Positions 1 through 11,938 of a DNA stretch of 64,000 nt are shown here, piece after piece. The translations under genes were made by a program, and so were the position numbers. Position 1 is the first letter of the stretch. Each line of letters begins with the position of its first letter. The DNA is from Tanypteryx hageni (lineage: Eukaryota > Arthropoda > Insecta > Odonata > Petaluridae). The notes under the pieces are model-generated. The model did not search any database. It was given only the letters and a program-made list of their open reading frames with translations, and had not been told where the DNA came from. The stretch covers positions 35,840,117 through 35,904,116 of the forward strand of contig CM054113.1 in assembly GCA_028673005.1 (NCBI GenBank), given 5' to 3'.

Positions 1-1744
1 TATCTTGACATTTGATGATGAACGAGAAAATATTTGCAATAATACGGCCAAATGCAGGTGTTTCCTAGCTGGAACAATTTCAGAATTACCTTGTGTGTAT
101 AAAAAGCTTTTAAAACAGGTTTATGGTAAATTTCTCTAGAAAATTTAAATATAAAACTTCACATGAAATTTAGTACCCAGCTCAGTAACCATATAAGTTT
201 ACTTAAAGGTAACCACTGACATAAATTTTCCGATGACATCGAGGGACATTTTTTAGGAAACAATTGAAATTTTTAGGTAATCTGGCATGCGACCTTTTAG
301 CTGAGTTGTGAACAATTAGATATATTAATTTAATTTGCTTCGTACTTAATATGCAAATCCTACCTAAGAAGGGTTGCATAACATGAAGTATAACATCAGT
401 TTATCACAATTTTATATTTAATCATGCGTTTTTCAATAGACTATTGTCCCTCTGCAGACGAAATGAAAGCTGGTTTAACCTCAAAATAATCTTCAAAAAC
501 AATAGACGTTTTTACTAGCAACGGAAGTAGAAAAACGAATTTGGTTGAGCAAGAAAATCCGAGGAATTGTTCGAACCCGAGGGGAAAAGAAAGTCATTAA
601 CCGGAAACCGTCTCTGTGTACCGCAATTCCGCTCGAAAAGGTCAAAATCTGAGTCCTACGGTAGTTATGGGTTTCCTTTCTCTCTCCAATCATATTTACG
701 TCAAAAATAACCCCTGGACGACTGATGCATTGGTCTTTGGAAGAGATGCGATTCCCGGTTTCAATAGATCAAAAGGAGAGAGAGAGAATGTATTGTTTAG
801 TTTGCCCATGCTGAAAAAAAAACGAAAAATAAAAAAAAACCACAACATGTGATGACGGATAGAATGCTTCCCTTCCTCTAACCGCTTCCGAGGGAAGGAG
901 GAATCGATGAAAAAACGAACGCATTTCGAATCCGCGCACAGAATGGTGCGTGGGAGTAAGCCCAATGATGTCGGAAGCCCCAAAACGAATAAATCAAAAG
1001 GAAAGACAGAGGAAAAGAGACAGTGGAGACTTCCATAACTTTTTCAAAAATACTCATCTATTCCCTCCTAAGAACGATCCTCGCCGCAGCGTATTTGATT
1101 CTGTATCCTTATACCGTATTTCCTTGTCGCTTTTAAGCTCGTAAAGCGAGGAACAAATGTGAATTCTACGCAAAATGTTACATTCCGCCATTGGAAATTT
1201 TCTCGTGTAGCTTTTACGCGTTTAAAAACAAAATACGCTAATAGTTTCACTCTGCCATCTGACCGACAGTCTGTGCACTTGCTCAAACTGAAATAATGAC
1301 GTGATGACGTCCATATTATATTACGACTAGTTATATTTCTTAAATTATAGATTTTACCTGCATAAATTAACGTTTTTAGTCGTTTTTCAGAACGTTTAAA
1401 ATACTTTGGCATCTTCTGTGCACTTGCTTAAATTGAAATTGTGACAAAACCCTAAACGATAAAGAGCTGAAACTTGTAGGGTAGATTCCTGTGTTGCTGC
1501 CATTTGTTTTTCTTTAGATGTGAGTTTTGAAAATTATACATGGTGGAATTGGGAAAATTTTTATTTTCTTAAAACATCTCCGAAGGTACAAAAGACGAAA
1601 AACCAAAACTTGGAGTGTACCTTTCCACATTGATGCCACTTATCTTTGAAAAGTTTGGAAAAATTCACCAAGAAAGTCGTAATTTATTTTGAACTCAGAA
1701 AATTTCTCATACGTTGTCATTTTCCATGAAAACAATCTTCTTAG
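1..1744. other. AT-rich DNA, no recognisable gene
   Basis: Nothing here resembles a known protein or RNA. A 114-codon open frame on the minus strand (1068-1412) has no motif I recognise. A short element beginning ctgtgcacttgct occurs at about 1271 and again at about 1416, a weak local duplication. Confidence 0.6.
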
Positions 1745-1915
1745 GCACCGAAGTAAACAATATCTACTAAAAATACGTAAATGCGTTTAATTTCCCTTTT
1801 TGTGCCCACAGATCATAGTTAATGAAAGGCAATCTACGATGAAGAAATGGACGTAAATACGTCAATTTTCCTTTCGTACGCACAATGCACTGTGTAAGTG
1901 AAAAATAATGGATGA
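1745..1915 (+). repeat. Dispersed repeat, copy 1
   Basis: This segment resembles 41440-41660. Shared blocks include a TTTAATTT-CTTT start, then GAAGAAATG-ACGTAAATAC, a pyrimidine-rich stretch with a CACA core, and TGTAAGTGAAAA at the end. No coding potential is visible. The family is unknown; it may be an old non-autonomous element. Confidence 0.55.
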
Positions 1916-2142
1916 CGAAATTTTGACTGGATATTTCCATATTATTGCCATTTCTTATTGAAACGTTTAAGTTTTAAGAACTCTGCGGAGGCGGATATGG
2001 AATCGCTCAAAATTTTAATTGCGTTTTACACTTAAATGTCATTTTGAAAGTATCAATTATCCAAAAAAGTATATTTTTATGTAAAATATATGTTTCTGTA
2101 GAATGATGATGCACAATATAACGCTAGCTTAGCTACTAATTC

Positions 2143-2450
2143 TGTTGTTGTTGTTAGTTTGTATTTATGGCTGATCAACCTCTTGGATTATTTTAGCCCT
2201 AACTCCTTACACACATACACACACACACACAGAGAAGGGAGGAGGGAAACCCGATGGCGGCATTTGACTACTCTTAACGAAGAGCACCAAGGGAGCCAAC
2301 ATCTTAACTTCTCTTCCGAAGGACGGAGCGCTGACTTGCGCGGTCTCCTCAAATAACACAAGTAGGGGACGGGACTATCCCAGGTTGAGAAATCCGACCT
2401 CCGACGGATTCGAATCTGGGACCGCACTGCATCATCGGTCAAATAACTGC
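2143..2450 (-). mobile_element. tRNA-derived SINE (body family S1), copy 1
   Basis: Read on the minus strand, it starts with a tRNA-like head carrying the B-box GATTCGAATCC. It then has the body block GAGGAGACCGCGCAAGT, followed by CTCCGTCCTTCGGA, a segment with CTTCGTTAAGAG, and GGGTTTCCCTCC. It ends past a GT-rich stretch in a (AAC)n tail (GTT repeats near 2143-2155). The same body recurs at 10690-11025 and 43828-44062, so this is a dispersed family. SINEs are transcribed by RNA polymerase III from the internal A and B boxes and moved by a partner LINE. No target duplication was identified. Confidence 0.8.
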
Positions 2451-4024
2451 GTTTGCTATCGAGTAAAAACTTGCGATTCGTTATGTAAAATCGTGTAACA
2501 TTTTAAATACAGTTTTCAATTTATTTTTTAAATTACATTAGATATTATTTCCCCCCAAACGCTTACGCATTCAAAACAAAACGAAGATGGTTCCATAATG
2601 TTTCCGTGAGATTTACGTCTGATGAATGTTCTGATCACAGATATGCAGCCGCTATACATCAATTCATTATCTCTTTACAGAGATATGTCAGTTATTAGTA
2701 AATATAATAATGAGTAAAGCGTGTTTCTGGTAAAAGAATGAAAAACCTTTACCGCTGGACTTTTCTAAAAAAAATTCCGTTAGTGTAAAATTTTCACCGA
2801 TCTAAAATGTGCTATCGTCCTCACGATCGTATCAGAATTTTTTCCGCCTTGTAATACGCAGTTGATGGAAATATAATTTCGCCGAATCTTAAAATAAAGA
2901 GAAGGAAGGGATGGGTTTCCATAAAAAACATACCATCTCTCGTTTTCATGACAACACGGCATGTCACAGGAAAAATGAGTCCGTGTAACTGTTCGTGATG
3001 CGATTAGAATGAAAGAATCGTAACGCCTCCATTCAGCCGTCAGAGGTTAACATCAGAGGCAAGGAAAGATGGAATGAGATGGATTTAAATGAGTGGCAAG
3101 TGGATACTTGCCCGGAATTCGAATGGATAAAAAGACAGCTCCTAAGCTCGAGACTTGATGTGATGATAAGAGGAAATGGATGAAAGTAGCGGGGAGAAGA
3201 ATTTTTGGGCGTTGAAGCGCTGGGATGAGAAAGAAAAGAGAAAGACTCGCTGTTAGCATCACCAATGATTAAATTTAAGAGAAAACAAACTATAAAAAAC
3301 GCGAAATTAAAGCGAAAGAATCTGCGGAAGACAAAAATCTTTTTTCCTTTTAAATTGCTTCCACCTACAAACGAGAAAAGAGTGAATTTGATAGGATGGC
3401 GTAACGGCTAGAATTGCTGTTCCATGAGCTAACAAGTTTCTGTTGAAACCATCAGCTATGCCGTTTTCATTTTTTATTTTATCTATCAGGAAAGAGAAAT
3501 CTTAGAACATAAACTACACACTGTCACGAGTGAAATGAGCTACAAATTAATTTGATATAATTTCCTCGGAATCTCAAATCTTGCTTCAACTGTTGGCTTG
3601 AGAAAAACAATGGAAAATGTTAGGGTATAGTGAAAGCAATTTAATAAAAGGCTTGAAAAACCACGCCACATAAAAATAATTATTTCCGAAAGTTTTCCTT
3701 TTTTATTTAAGATTTTTTTAAATTGTGAAACGCAATTATGTTGAAAAGCTATAAACTGTTTCCATTTCAACATTCAACTTCTATGACTAAACGTTTCTGC
3801 TGTTTTACAAAATTTCGCTGTCACAAAACTTAAAACTTCATTTTTCACTATTTAATGGCACAAATCATTTCTAATTCCGTTAAAAATTGAATTTATGTTT
3901 TCTAGAAATTTTAAGGAAAAATTAAAAATAAGTCTTTCACAAAGTTATTTAAAATATATATTTATATTATAATTCATAGAGGCATTCTAGCGTTGTTTGT
4001 CAACGCAGCAACTATTTATTTTTA
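2451..4024. other. AT-rich DNA, no recognisable gene
   Basis: All open frames are short and overlapping, and none shows a motif. Nothing else was seen. Confidence 0.55.
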
Positions 4025-4400
4025 GCGTTTTTTTAATCCGCTAATATAACCGTTTTGTCAGTCAGTCCGTCCGTCCGCCACACTTCCGTACCCGATGAAC
4101 TACTTCTACACCGTTCAAGTTAGACGAATCAAATTTTTAGAGATTGTTCAAGGCCTAAGTTCTTCCCGCAGTTGAAATTAGACAGACAGACAGACAGACA
4201 AACGACTTTATTAGGGCGAAATTGAGACTATGTAGTCCCTTCTTACATTTAACATTAGGAGACTACAGGAGCAGTCTAATGGGTATAGTGGGCGGCACAA
4301 TAATTAACAAAATAAAATTCGTAAACTACTGCTATAACGTTCAAGTTAGAGCTATCGAATTTTCAGGTTAGTTTTGGCAGGTTACAGTCAAGACCTCTAT
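4025..4400. repeat. Repeat with GACA/GTCC tetranucleotide runs
   Basis: Two inward-facing runs occur: gtcagtcagtccgtccgtcc near 4058-4078 and a run of gacagacagaca near 4180-4200. The sequence after each run contains a near-duplicate block (acaccgttcaagttagacga against ataacgttcaagttagagct), about 210 bp apart. This is a decayed tandem or dimeric repeat. Similar tetranucleotide runs occur at about 6745, 34313, 35942, 39231 and 39320. Confidence 0.55.
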
Positions 4401-4599
4401 TGATTTTGGGATAACTCCGTCTCTCTCTCTTTGCCTTTTATCAGAATTTTAAAAAGCCCTTATTTACGGGTCCGGTAAATTTTCATTTTGTTGATCGTTG
4501 CTAAAATAAAAAACCTCGCTTAATATTCGTTTCATCAGTTATCTCCTTACTTGTTATATATTATTAATTATTTAACGATCCTTCGCGAACTTCCCGATT

Positions 4600-5340
4600 A
4601 AAATATTACAGCTCGATCTAGAAACGAACACATCGATCACATTTTACTCTTCATTGCTCGCAGCCTTCTGATCGAGAAACCACGACCACTCCACGAAGCG
4701 TCAATAGTCATCCTTTACAAAGAAAATTACTCGGCCGCCTACATATACGCAACCCACTTTCTCGACGATTACTTTCCTATCTTCTTCCGAACTGCCTCTT
4801 AAACCGTGCATACGATAGAAGCAAATGAACTCACACAAACACGTGCGTGAACCGAAATGGAGGCAGACACCTGTTCGATCCGCAGGACTACGCCGTCAAC
4901 AAGGCTGCCCCACACGCCGTTAGAGAGAACAAGGCGCAAACGCGTACACGGTCGCTCAATTGCCTGCCACGCTCTCCTCACCTCATTCTCATTTATTCTT
5001 TGTCTACCTCTCTCCCCTCCTTATGTCCTCCAATTTCGGTCCAGACCCCAGGAGCTTGTTAATCTCTCTCCCGTCCTCTTCCCTTTATAAAACCTCTCAT
5101 CTCGTACGCGTGGCTCCCTCTTTAACGCCCCTTCGCCTCGACCGAGTACCCGCTGTGGTGGATGAGGCGATGACCCCTTTGCCTTTTCACGCCCTATATA
5201 GAGGTCAGGCTCCGGAAAGTTCCAACTATTGATGGAGGGATGCGTAGCCACTTATCGACCCTTCAGGACTGCCGCGCCATTTTCCGCACCATCTTCGCCG
5301 CGGTCTCTGTTCCGAACGACTAGAAATTTTTCCGCTCGTA
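4600..5340. other. GC-elevated island, unidentified
   Basis: Base composition is clearly less AT-rich than on either side. Several short overlapping frames are open on both strands, but none is recognisable and none is long (60-90 codons). Two TATA-like strings (ccctttataaaacc near 5082 and ccctatatagagg near 5191) are present. It could hold a host exon or regulatory element, but I cannot support a gene from sequence alone. Confidence 0.35.
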
Positions 5341-5890
5341 AAAGGTTAGAGGCTCTCATATGAAGATATTACTTGAAAGTACCGAGCACTTGCCCCTTCA
5401 GACTACATAAAAATGTGATGAGATACAAAATCAACAAAATTTCAAATAGCATTCCGAAAAGCTATATAAAAAATTAGATTATAATTTTCCATACATTCAT
5501 GCATCCTCGATGACAGTATGCATCATGTGATAATTATCAGGGTGGAAGGTGAAATATGTATTTAAGAGGACCTTTTGACTATATCACTTTTAATCCGGCT
5601 CTCTACATATATTATTAAATTCTTCATTAGCAAATATATTATTCATTTTTATCATTTTACCTTTTAGTAAGCTCTCAATAAAGAGATAAAAGCGTATATT
5701 TAAAAGAAAAAACTTCTTAGAACTAATTTCTATTTTTTCTTTGTACACAAATAGGAGATTCACAGATCATACAACAAGTAGGGGTGTACATGGGTTTCCC
5801 GTGGTACAGAAGTGCTTTTCGTCAAAGTCGCCGTAGTATAATCGTATACTAGTGCATTTGCTTTGAAATAAAAAAAATATTTTTTTTATA
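5341..5890. other. AT-rich spacer before the satellite
   Basis: No gene or repeat was recognised between the GC-elevated island and the tandem array. Confidence 0.5.
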
Positions 5891-6760
5891 TTGTGGTAGC
5901 CCTGCTTTTTAGATCCGTTCTAAACATATTCATTTTGTTTTTCCATTCTATACTCGCCCTACAAACGAAATTTCTTTAAGTCCGTTCAGTCAATACATTC
6001 CAAATTCATTACAGAAAATTTCTCACCTTTATATTGTGGTAGCTCTGTTTAACTGACCCGGTTTATATGTGATATTTTGGTTATTTATATATATGAAGAT
6101 TAAATATGTTATATTTGGTTAAAATTCATGAGATCAGTTCTCTCGAAATACGATTAAAAGAAATATTATTTCACATTTTATTGCGGTAGCCCTGCTCTTT
6201 AGCTCCGCTTTGTACATATTAATTTCATTATAGTATGTTGTACAAATCTTATATGCAAAATTTAGCTGAAATCCGTCCCGCCAAATCCCTCCAAATCCAT
6301 TATTACTGAAAAAGTTTCATTGTAATTGTGGCATCACTGTTTTGCTGATCCGGTCCAAATATGCTATTATGGTTTAGTATACGTGTATATTATAAATATT
6401 AACTTACGTTAACATTTATTCGGACAATTCAACACGAATACGTGCGAAAAGAAATTATTTATTACTTTTATATGGCAACCCTGATTTTCACATTTACACT
6501 AAACATATTCATTTTGTTTTTCTATGTTCCACACCTCTTTCCTATAATGTTTCGCTGAAATCAGTTCAGGCAATTCCTTCCAACTTCACAATTACCGAAA
6601 AGTTAAACTTTGCAATTGTGGTACCCCTCCGGAGTCGATCGGGTCCAAATATGCCATTTTGTTCATTAATTTACGTGAATATCCTACGAACCAAATTTGG
6701 TTGAAATCGGTTCAGCCAACTCTTCCCTGATATATGCGTACGGACGGACGGACATCTCGA
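5891..6760 (+). repeat. Alternating A/B tandem satellite, six ~145-bp monomers
   Basis: Monomers start with a TTGTGGTAGCCCTG-like block at 5891, 6034, 6181, 6326, 6471 and 6616, giving steps of 143-147 bp. Odd monomers (A) continue with a CATATTCATTTTGTTTTT-like block. Even monomers (B) carry GATCCGGTCCAAATATGC-like text. The array is therefore a three-fold repeat of a ~290-bp A+B dimer. Later monomers carry GAAATCxGTTCAG near their ends, and the last runs into an acggacggacggac tract. The copies are strongly diverged and no coding potential was seen. Confidence 0.75.
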
Positions 6761-7380
6761 AGATAATAGTGCTTTACAGCAGTGAAGAAAAGCATTAAAA
6801 ATGATCTCCACCTACGTTTACCTTTATCGAATTTGTAATTCACGTGATAAATCATAAATCATTTAATAGCTAATCGATGGAAAATTCATGTGAATATTTC
6901 TATACGCTTATAGATTAATCTTCTCCTGATATACAGATATTAGCCATTTATGAACAATTAAGGATTTTGAAAAATCTTGATTTAAATCTCCAAACGAATG
7001 ATATCATCCTCAGAAAATCCAGCATTACATTCCGTTCAGGTTGAATACAGCTTTTTTATCTATTCAAATTTAGATTATATAAAATCCCCGCCATTTGCGG
7101 TCTCTACATTTATTACTCGCAGGCTGCGATCTGTCTAAACGTATTTTAGCTCAGAAACCCAGCGATTCCAATTCGCGCTTGAATTCGTATTCTCTCTCGA
7201 ATGTATGATAAAAGAAAATCAATCTCCGGGAATTAATCGCTATACATCAGATTAGAGAAAAGAGGCTTTGCATATTATACGGGCTCAAAGTAAAGCTAAG
7301 CGGTCGTTGATTTTCTCATGAAAAATATATGGATTATATGGAAGTGTTAGATCAGCCGGGGAAAAATCACGTCGTACGAG
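6761..7380. other. AT-rich spacer before the hAT remnant
   Basis: No gene or repeat was recognised. Confidence 0.5.
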
Positions 7381-8874
7381 CAGTGACGAGGCGTGATTAC
7401 TGAAATAGGGGAAGCTGTTCTACACCGACACGCAAAAAAAGCATAATATAATGTACAAGTACCTCATTTTTTGTATTGTAGTTCTACTCTCCGGTTTCTT
7501 CTTGGGAAGATGGTCAGTCACGTCGTCGTAAAACGTTGGCTCCCGACGTAATTTCAGCAACAAAACCTTCTCAATGCTTAAAAGAGCAAGATATGACAGT
7601 CGTTCTTGTCCTTGTGTGTTTCACAAGTAAGTTTTAATCCTCTTCAATGCAGAGAAGAATCTCTCCACAGAGGAACTGGATGCTGGGATGGTGATAGTTA
7701 GTTCTGTGAGTCTGAACACTTCGGGAAAGACATCAGTTAAGTCCGACAATTTCAGATAGTGATTTAGCTCTACAACGTTGTTTTTATGCAAGTCTGGATC
7801 TTTGTAAAGCACAGAGAGCTCACTTCTCAGGCTCGAAGAATCAAAGAACTTGCCGTAAGTATGTTTTAAGCCAAAATAACTTTCATTTGGAAACTTTTAT
7901 TGGAAATCCTGAAAGTGTCTTGCATCTAAAAAATTTAAGAATTTGAGTTTAGAAATGTCACTGAACCTGTTTGCGATATTCATGCAAATGACATCAATAA
8001 TTTCAAAAACAATTTCCTATACGACTTTTTGTCTTCACTTGATAAGATAGTAAGTCTGAGTCTTTTTCTTTGGGCATCGTTATTTGAACATGCCATATTC
8101 ACTCTATTCTATTTACTATCAAAATCTTCTCTAATTTTCATATAATAATTTGAATAATCCTCACCTTTTTAATACAAAAACTGATATCAAAAACTTTTTT
8201 ATGGGTTACTTGAAATAACACGTCCTGGGGCACATAGAAGAAAACACAGGAAGAAGGAAATTAAAGTCGAAATCGGTTTGAAATAAGGCCTGTCGAAGAA
8301 TCTCACTCCCCGCAGTCCCACAAGTAAAAACAACATCAGCGGGAGCTCCTGAATGCATGGTGGAATCTGCCGGCGTGAAGCTTCCCTACGTCTCTATAAA
8401 TGCGTCGATAATAATAAAACAAAAGCACTTCTAAACTTCACACTCCGCAAGAAACTTACACTATATTACTCAGTAACAAAAAACGAAGTAATTGAACACC
8501 AATAAATGAATTATAATAAGGCTATATGCACGAAGTAACACTTGAGGCAAAGCGGTCAATGACCTAATCCATAAGAACACGAACACATAGGATTCTGTGA
8601 AGCAAGCAGGTTCCCTAACCCCTATCCCTACTCTCCCAGCAGACATATGCGCAGACTGATCTCCAGTCTCTCTTTCACTCTCCATCACCCCATCATACGA
8701 CTAGTGTCGCCGCTGGCGCATTTTTCAAATATTACAGTTATCTAATTTGGCGTTTCACTTCTAACGCAACCTACGAAATCAGCAGTCAGTTTCTTTATTT
8801 TCAATTCGTTTTATTTTATTTTTTCTTTTAAGGGAAGCGGCGCTTCCCAAGCTTCCATGGACGACTCGCCACTG
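7381..8874 (-). mobile_element. hAT-family DNA transposon remnant (ZMYM1-like group)
   Basis: The left end reads CAGTGACGAGGCGTG, and the right end, inverted, reads CAGTGGCGAGTCGTCC; 13 of the first 15 bases agree. These are typical hAT termini. Between them lies a minus-strand fragment of hAT transposase. The right terminal region also has the self-complementary ggaagcggcgcttcc. At about 1.5 kb it is much shorter than an autonomous element, so most of the transposase is gone. The 8-bp flanks (cgtacgag and ctttccat) do not match, so the end assignment is tentative. Confidence 0.6.
7490..8045 (-). pseudogene. hAT transposase C-terminal (dimerisation) fragment
   Basis: The minus-strand reading contains the hallmark of the hAT C-terminal dimerisation domain: a FPEVFRLTELTITIP block followed by SSSVERFFSALKRIKTYL. 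Just upstream is NIANRFSDISKLKFLNFLDA, and downstream are ERLSYLALLSIEK and a basic tail. These match ZMYM1-like and other hAT transposases in order. Two in-frame stops break it: one after RIKTYL, where an Arg codon appears to have become TGA, and one after ARHFQDFQ. The RNase-H catalytic core is absent. It is a dead fragment. Confidence 0.85.
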
Positions 8875-10689
8875 CTTTCCATCATAGATCGTCATCGGCT
8901 TGGGTTGTTAACGTATTCTCGTGATTGAGAATCCAGAGAGGAAACTGTCTCCTTATTTCCTCCTTGCACTACAAAATCAAAATCGTCTCTTCCATTGAAT
9001 TTCGTCCAACCCTCTCTCCCTCCAATGCCTCTCCAGTCGGACCTCCTCTTTTAATAATCTTTTCTTTTTATCGCTCCATTTCTCAAGGAGTCCGGAAACT
9101 AAGCACATCCCTCTTAGCCGCCCGGATCTCCATCTGCCCTCCATGCTACCTCTCTTCTCCAGCTTCTTCCCCCACTGCCATTATTATCTCTCTCCTCCCC
9201 CCTCTCTCCCCCCATTACTTGCCATCCTTTTTGTCCGTACCAATCATCTTTCCCGCTGTCCCTTCTCCAATCATCCCCCATTCTTTCCATCTCATCAACT
9301 TTCCCTACCGCCTCGGTGACCGAGATAGTCATCGGGCGCCTTAATATTCTATCAATTTGGCTTTTAAAAAAGATACGCCTATAAAGAGTGGTTAAGATTG
9401 GAAAATGGATCTTAAGAATCTAAATTCACTCGCTCTCTACTGATCGATGTATATTACGCAATTCCGACGAAATCACGAGCTATTTTTATCCATTTAAACA
9501 GACATATTCCATTACTGGACTGGGATAAAACTCGACCATTTAGAAGAATTGATACAATTGTAAGGTTAGACTTTCCATTTCTACCAGCTACATCTAAATG
9601 TTGAGAAATCAAAATTGAACGAACGACAACAGATTATTAAATTTTTAAATGATGTAGGAATTTTCCACTTGAATAAAACTTCTAATTAATAGCCGAGTAC
9701 ATTTTGAGATGAAAAGTAGATCATATTACATGTAAAAAAATGCACCTTTGGCTCAAAACATTATATACTAGCAACGACAATGTTTCAAAGTAACGATAAC
9801 TGCTGGGTTAATAGATGTTTCATAATTAATCAGCGCTTCGTAGAAATCAAACAGGTATTTTAGGAAAAATACAAATATCCAGTATTAGAAAGTATTTTTG
9901 CTTAATAACTACTAGTAAATGAAATTGTCATCGAAGCAAGAGATGCCAGCACTTTTATCTAGAAGCTAACATGAGGAAGCTAGTATAACAGCACTTCTGG
10001 ACTTATACAACTTGATTTAGAAAAAAATCTAAATAACCTGAATTCGTATTTCCTCCAGCATTTTTAGCGGGAGGAGGATCAAGGGTCGAATACAATCTTA
10101 AAACTCTACTAAAAGTTAACAAATTTTCAACAGTCAACCCCATTAGCGACGAAATCTGCGCTATTCAAAGCAATTGATTCCGAGGAAGGCAATTGCATTA
10201 CGTTTTGTTCTCAGCATGAAGGATTATTCTAATGCATTCATAAACAAGAAACTTGAATTAAAACCGGAGAGGAGGAAATACGATCAAGAAAACAGCTTTT
10301 TATGATAAAAGATAAAAGATAAAATGAACAAATGCACGCATTCGCTTGCGGAAATACGTTCTTCATCCTGTCCACGAAAGAAGGCCTTCCTGAATGTTTG
10401 CGATTCCTTCCTTAATCGACCCATCGGTTTATATAGGAAGGAATTCGAGACGCGAGATCAATGTCTGTGTGTGGCCCAATACACGGGAATTCATCGATGT
10501 ACCTCTGTTTGCATTTGATCTCTCTCAAAAATGCCATCCTGTCAGCTGGCAAATGATCCTAAATAAACTCCAAAGAACTAAGAGGCCTGTATTTTCATCC
10601 CATTTCCGTCATCAATTACGTCCCACCCATTCTCCCGGTATAATGCAGGAGGTCACGAGAAGCTCACGATACTCAGCGGACTATAGCAC
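8875..10689. other. Spacer with a pyrimidine-rich island
   Basis: The segment 8930-9345 is strongly pyrimidine-rich on the plus strand, with many ctctccctcc-like strings. It keeps a 139-codon frame open, but the peptide is low-complexity (Ser/Pro/Ile-rich) and not credible as a gene. The rest is AT-rich with nothing recognised. The stretch 10320-10680 is less AT-rich and also has open but unrecognised frames. Confidence 0.5.
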
Positions 10690-11025
10690 GACTCGGTGAC
10701 GGTGAGGTTAGAGCGTTGGCCTTCCAAGCAACGGTCTCGGGTTCGGATCCGACGGAAGTCGGATTTTTCAACCATGTATGGCTTGAGGAGACCGCGCAAG
10801 TCGGCACTCCGTCCTTCGGAGGGACGTTAAGAAGTTCGCCTCCTTGGTACATTTCGTAAAGGATAGGCTAATGCACCAGGTTTCCCTCCCACTTGTGTGT
10901 ATGTTGTGTAAGGAATTAATAACACACACACCCTTGCGGTGGCTTGCAGGGTAAACTGTAGATGTAGATGAATAATAATCCACGAGGTTGATTAGCCAAA
11001 AATACACAAGCACAGACAAACAAAC
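10690..11025 (+). mobile_element. tRNA-derived SINE (body family S1), copy 2
   Basis: The head resembles tRNA-Gly(TCC): an A-box-like TGACGGTGAGGTTAGAG at about 10697, the anticodon-arm text GGCCTTCCAAGC, and a B-box GGTTCGGATCC at 10740-10750. The S1 body follows (GAGGAGACCGCGCAAGTC, CTCCGTCCTTCGGAGG, GTAAAGGATAGGCTAATGC, GGTTTCCCTCCCA). It ends with AATCCACGAGGTTGATTAGCC and an acaaacaaac tail. Compared with copy 1, the 3' part has about 40 extra bases (10931-10970) matching the 3' tail of the LINE at 49784-50839. The copy is degenerate but easily aligned. Confidence 0.8.
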
Positions 11026-11087
11026 GACCCGGTGACGAAATAGCGAAATAGAGCAATAATGAGAGACATAGAACTGCTGAAAGATAA

Positions 11088-11935
11088 AGGCAAGTTTACA
11101 CGGTTCAACTCCAATGAGCAATTCGATTGAATCAGCAGCATTGAACTTCCGCATTGAAATAGAAGTTGTTTATGCACATGAATCAATGAAATTGATTTCA
11201 CCAATTCAATTCACCATGGCGCCAAGTGAAATAGTTAATGCGGGTATTCGGATTATTTGTGTTCATTTAATATATGAGTGCTATAGAATACTATCAAAAA
11301 TTTAAAAAAGAAATCCGCTTTGGTGCAATAAAATCATAAATCTCTGCTCCACTTAACTCCGACCTCTTTATTTTTGCTAGTTCAAACGTATAGCGTCCTA
11401 ATACTTTCCATCTTTTCCTTCACATCTTCTTCCGTCACTCCCGGTAAATTTAAATCAGAAATTAAATTTTGAATGTCATTTTCTCTAGCAGTCTTGATTT
11501 TATAATCACTATTTTTGTTATTCCATAAGCACTCTTAATTTTTAGCAAGTCCAAAAACAACGGTGTATGGTCCTCTCTCCACTTAATAACCATGATTCTT
11601 CCGTACAATTCGAGGAACGATCCAACACAACTCGCTTTATTTCAGTCCATTCGTCACTCACAGTTTAAAACCAGAGCATCTGTGATATCTCGAGACGAAA
11701 ATGTTTTCAATGCTAATGAAATTCTCTGTTTACTCGAATCAATCATCGTTCAATGTGGTTGAATCATTCCCATTGCTTCCATGGAATTAAACAAAAGTAG
11801 AACTCGACCCTACTTATTTCAATGTTCAATGCGATTGGTCAATGACATTGAATTCCTGTTTACAATTTTCAGTTTGTTTCAATTTGGATGATTCAACCGG
11901 AATTTTTAATCGAATTGAACCGCGTAAACGCGCCT
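11088..11935 (-). mobile_element. PIF/Harbinger-like DNA transposon, non-autonomous or decayed
   Basis: The left end AGGCAAGTTTACACGGTTCAA (11088-11108) is matched by an inverted right end AGGCGCGTTTACGCGGTTCAA (11915-11935), with 18 of 21 bases identical. Both ends are flanked by TAA (11085-11087 and 11936-11938), the 3-bp TWA duplication typical of PIF/Harbinger. Inside is a minus-strand MADF/Myb-like reading (11334-11593); Harbinger elements usually carry such a second gene. No DDE transposase was seen, so about 0.85 kb remains of an element that is normally several kb. Confidence 0.75.
11334..11593 (-). pseudogene. MADF/Myb-SANT-like DNA-binding protein of the Harbinger-like element
   Basis: From an ATG at 11593 the minus strand reads MVIKWREDHTPLFLDLLKIK and, after one frameshift near 11530, continues with WNNKNSDYKIKTARENDI, then NLPGVTEEDVKEKMESIR. 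This matches the MADF/trihelix pattern: a conserved aromatic and acidic start, DYK, a helix, LPG-TEEDVK-K and IRT-Y. A TGA at about 11382-11384 interrupts it, and the frame ends at 11334. In PIF/Harbinger elements the Myb-like protein binds the transposon ends and helps the transposase enter the nucleus. It is a pseudogene here. The assignment rests on motif pattern, not on a search. Confidence 0.7.
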
Positions 11936-11938
11936 TAA

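Noticed and set aside
4847..5251. Possible host exon in the GC-elevated island
   Set aside because: Several overlapping frames of similar length on both strands, none with a recognisable domain or clear splice-site context.
8925..9344. 139-codon plus-strand frame
   Set aside because: Low-complexity peptide from a pyrimidine-rich island; no motif, and an overlapping minus frame is open as well.
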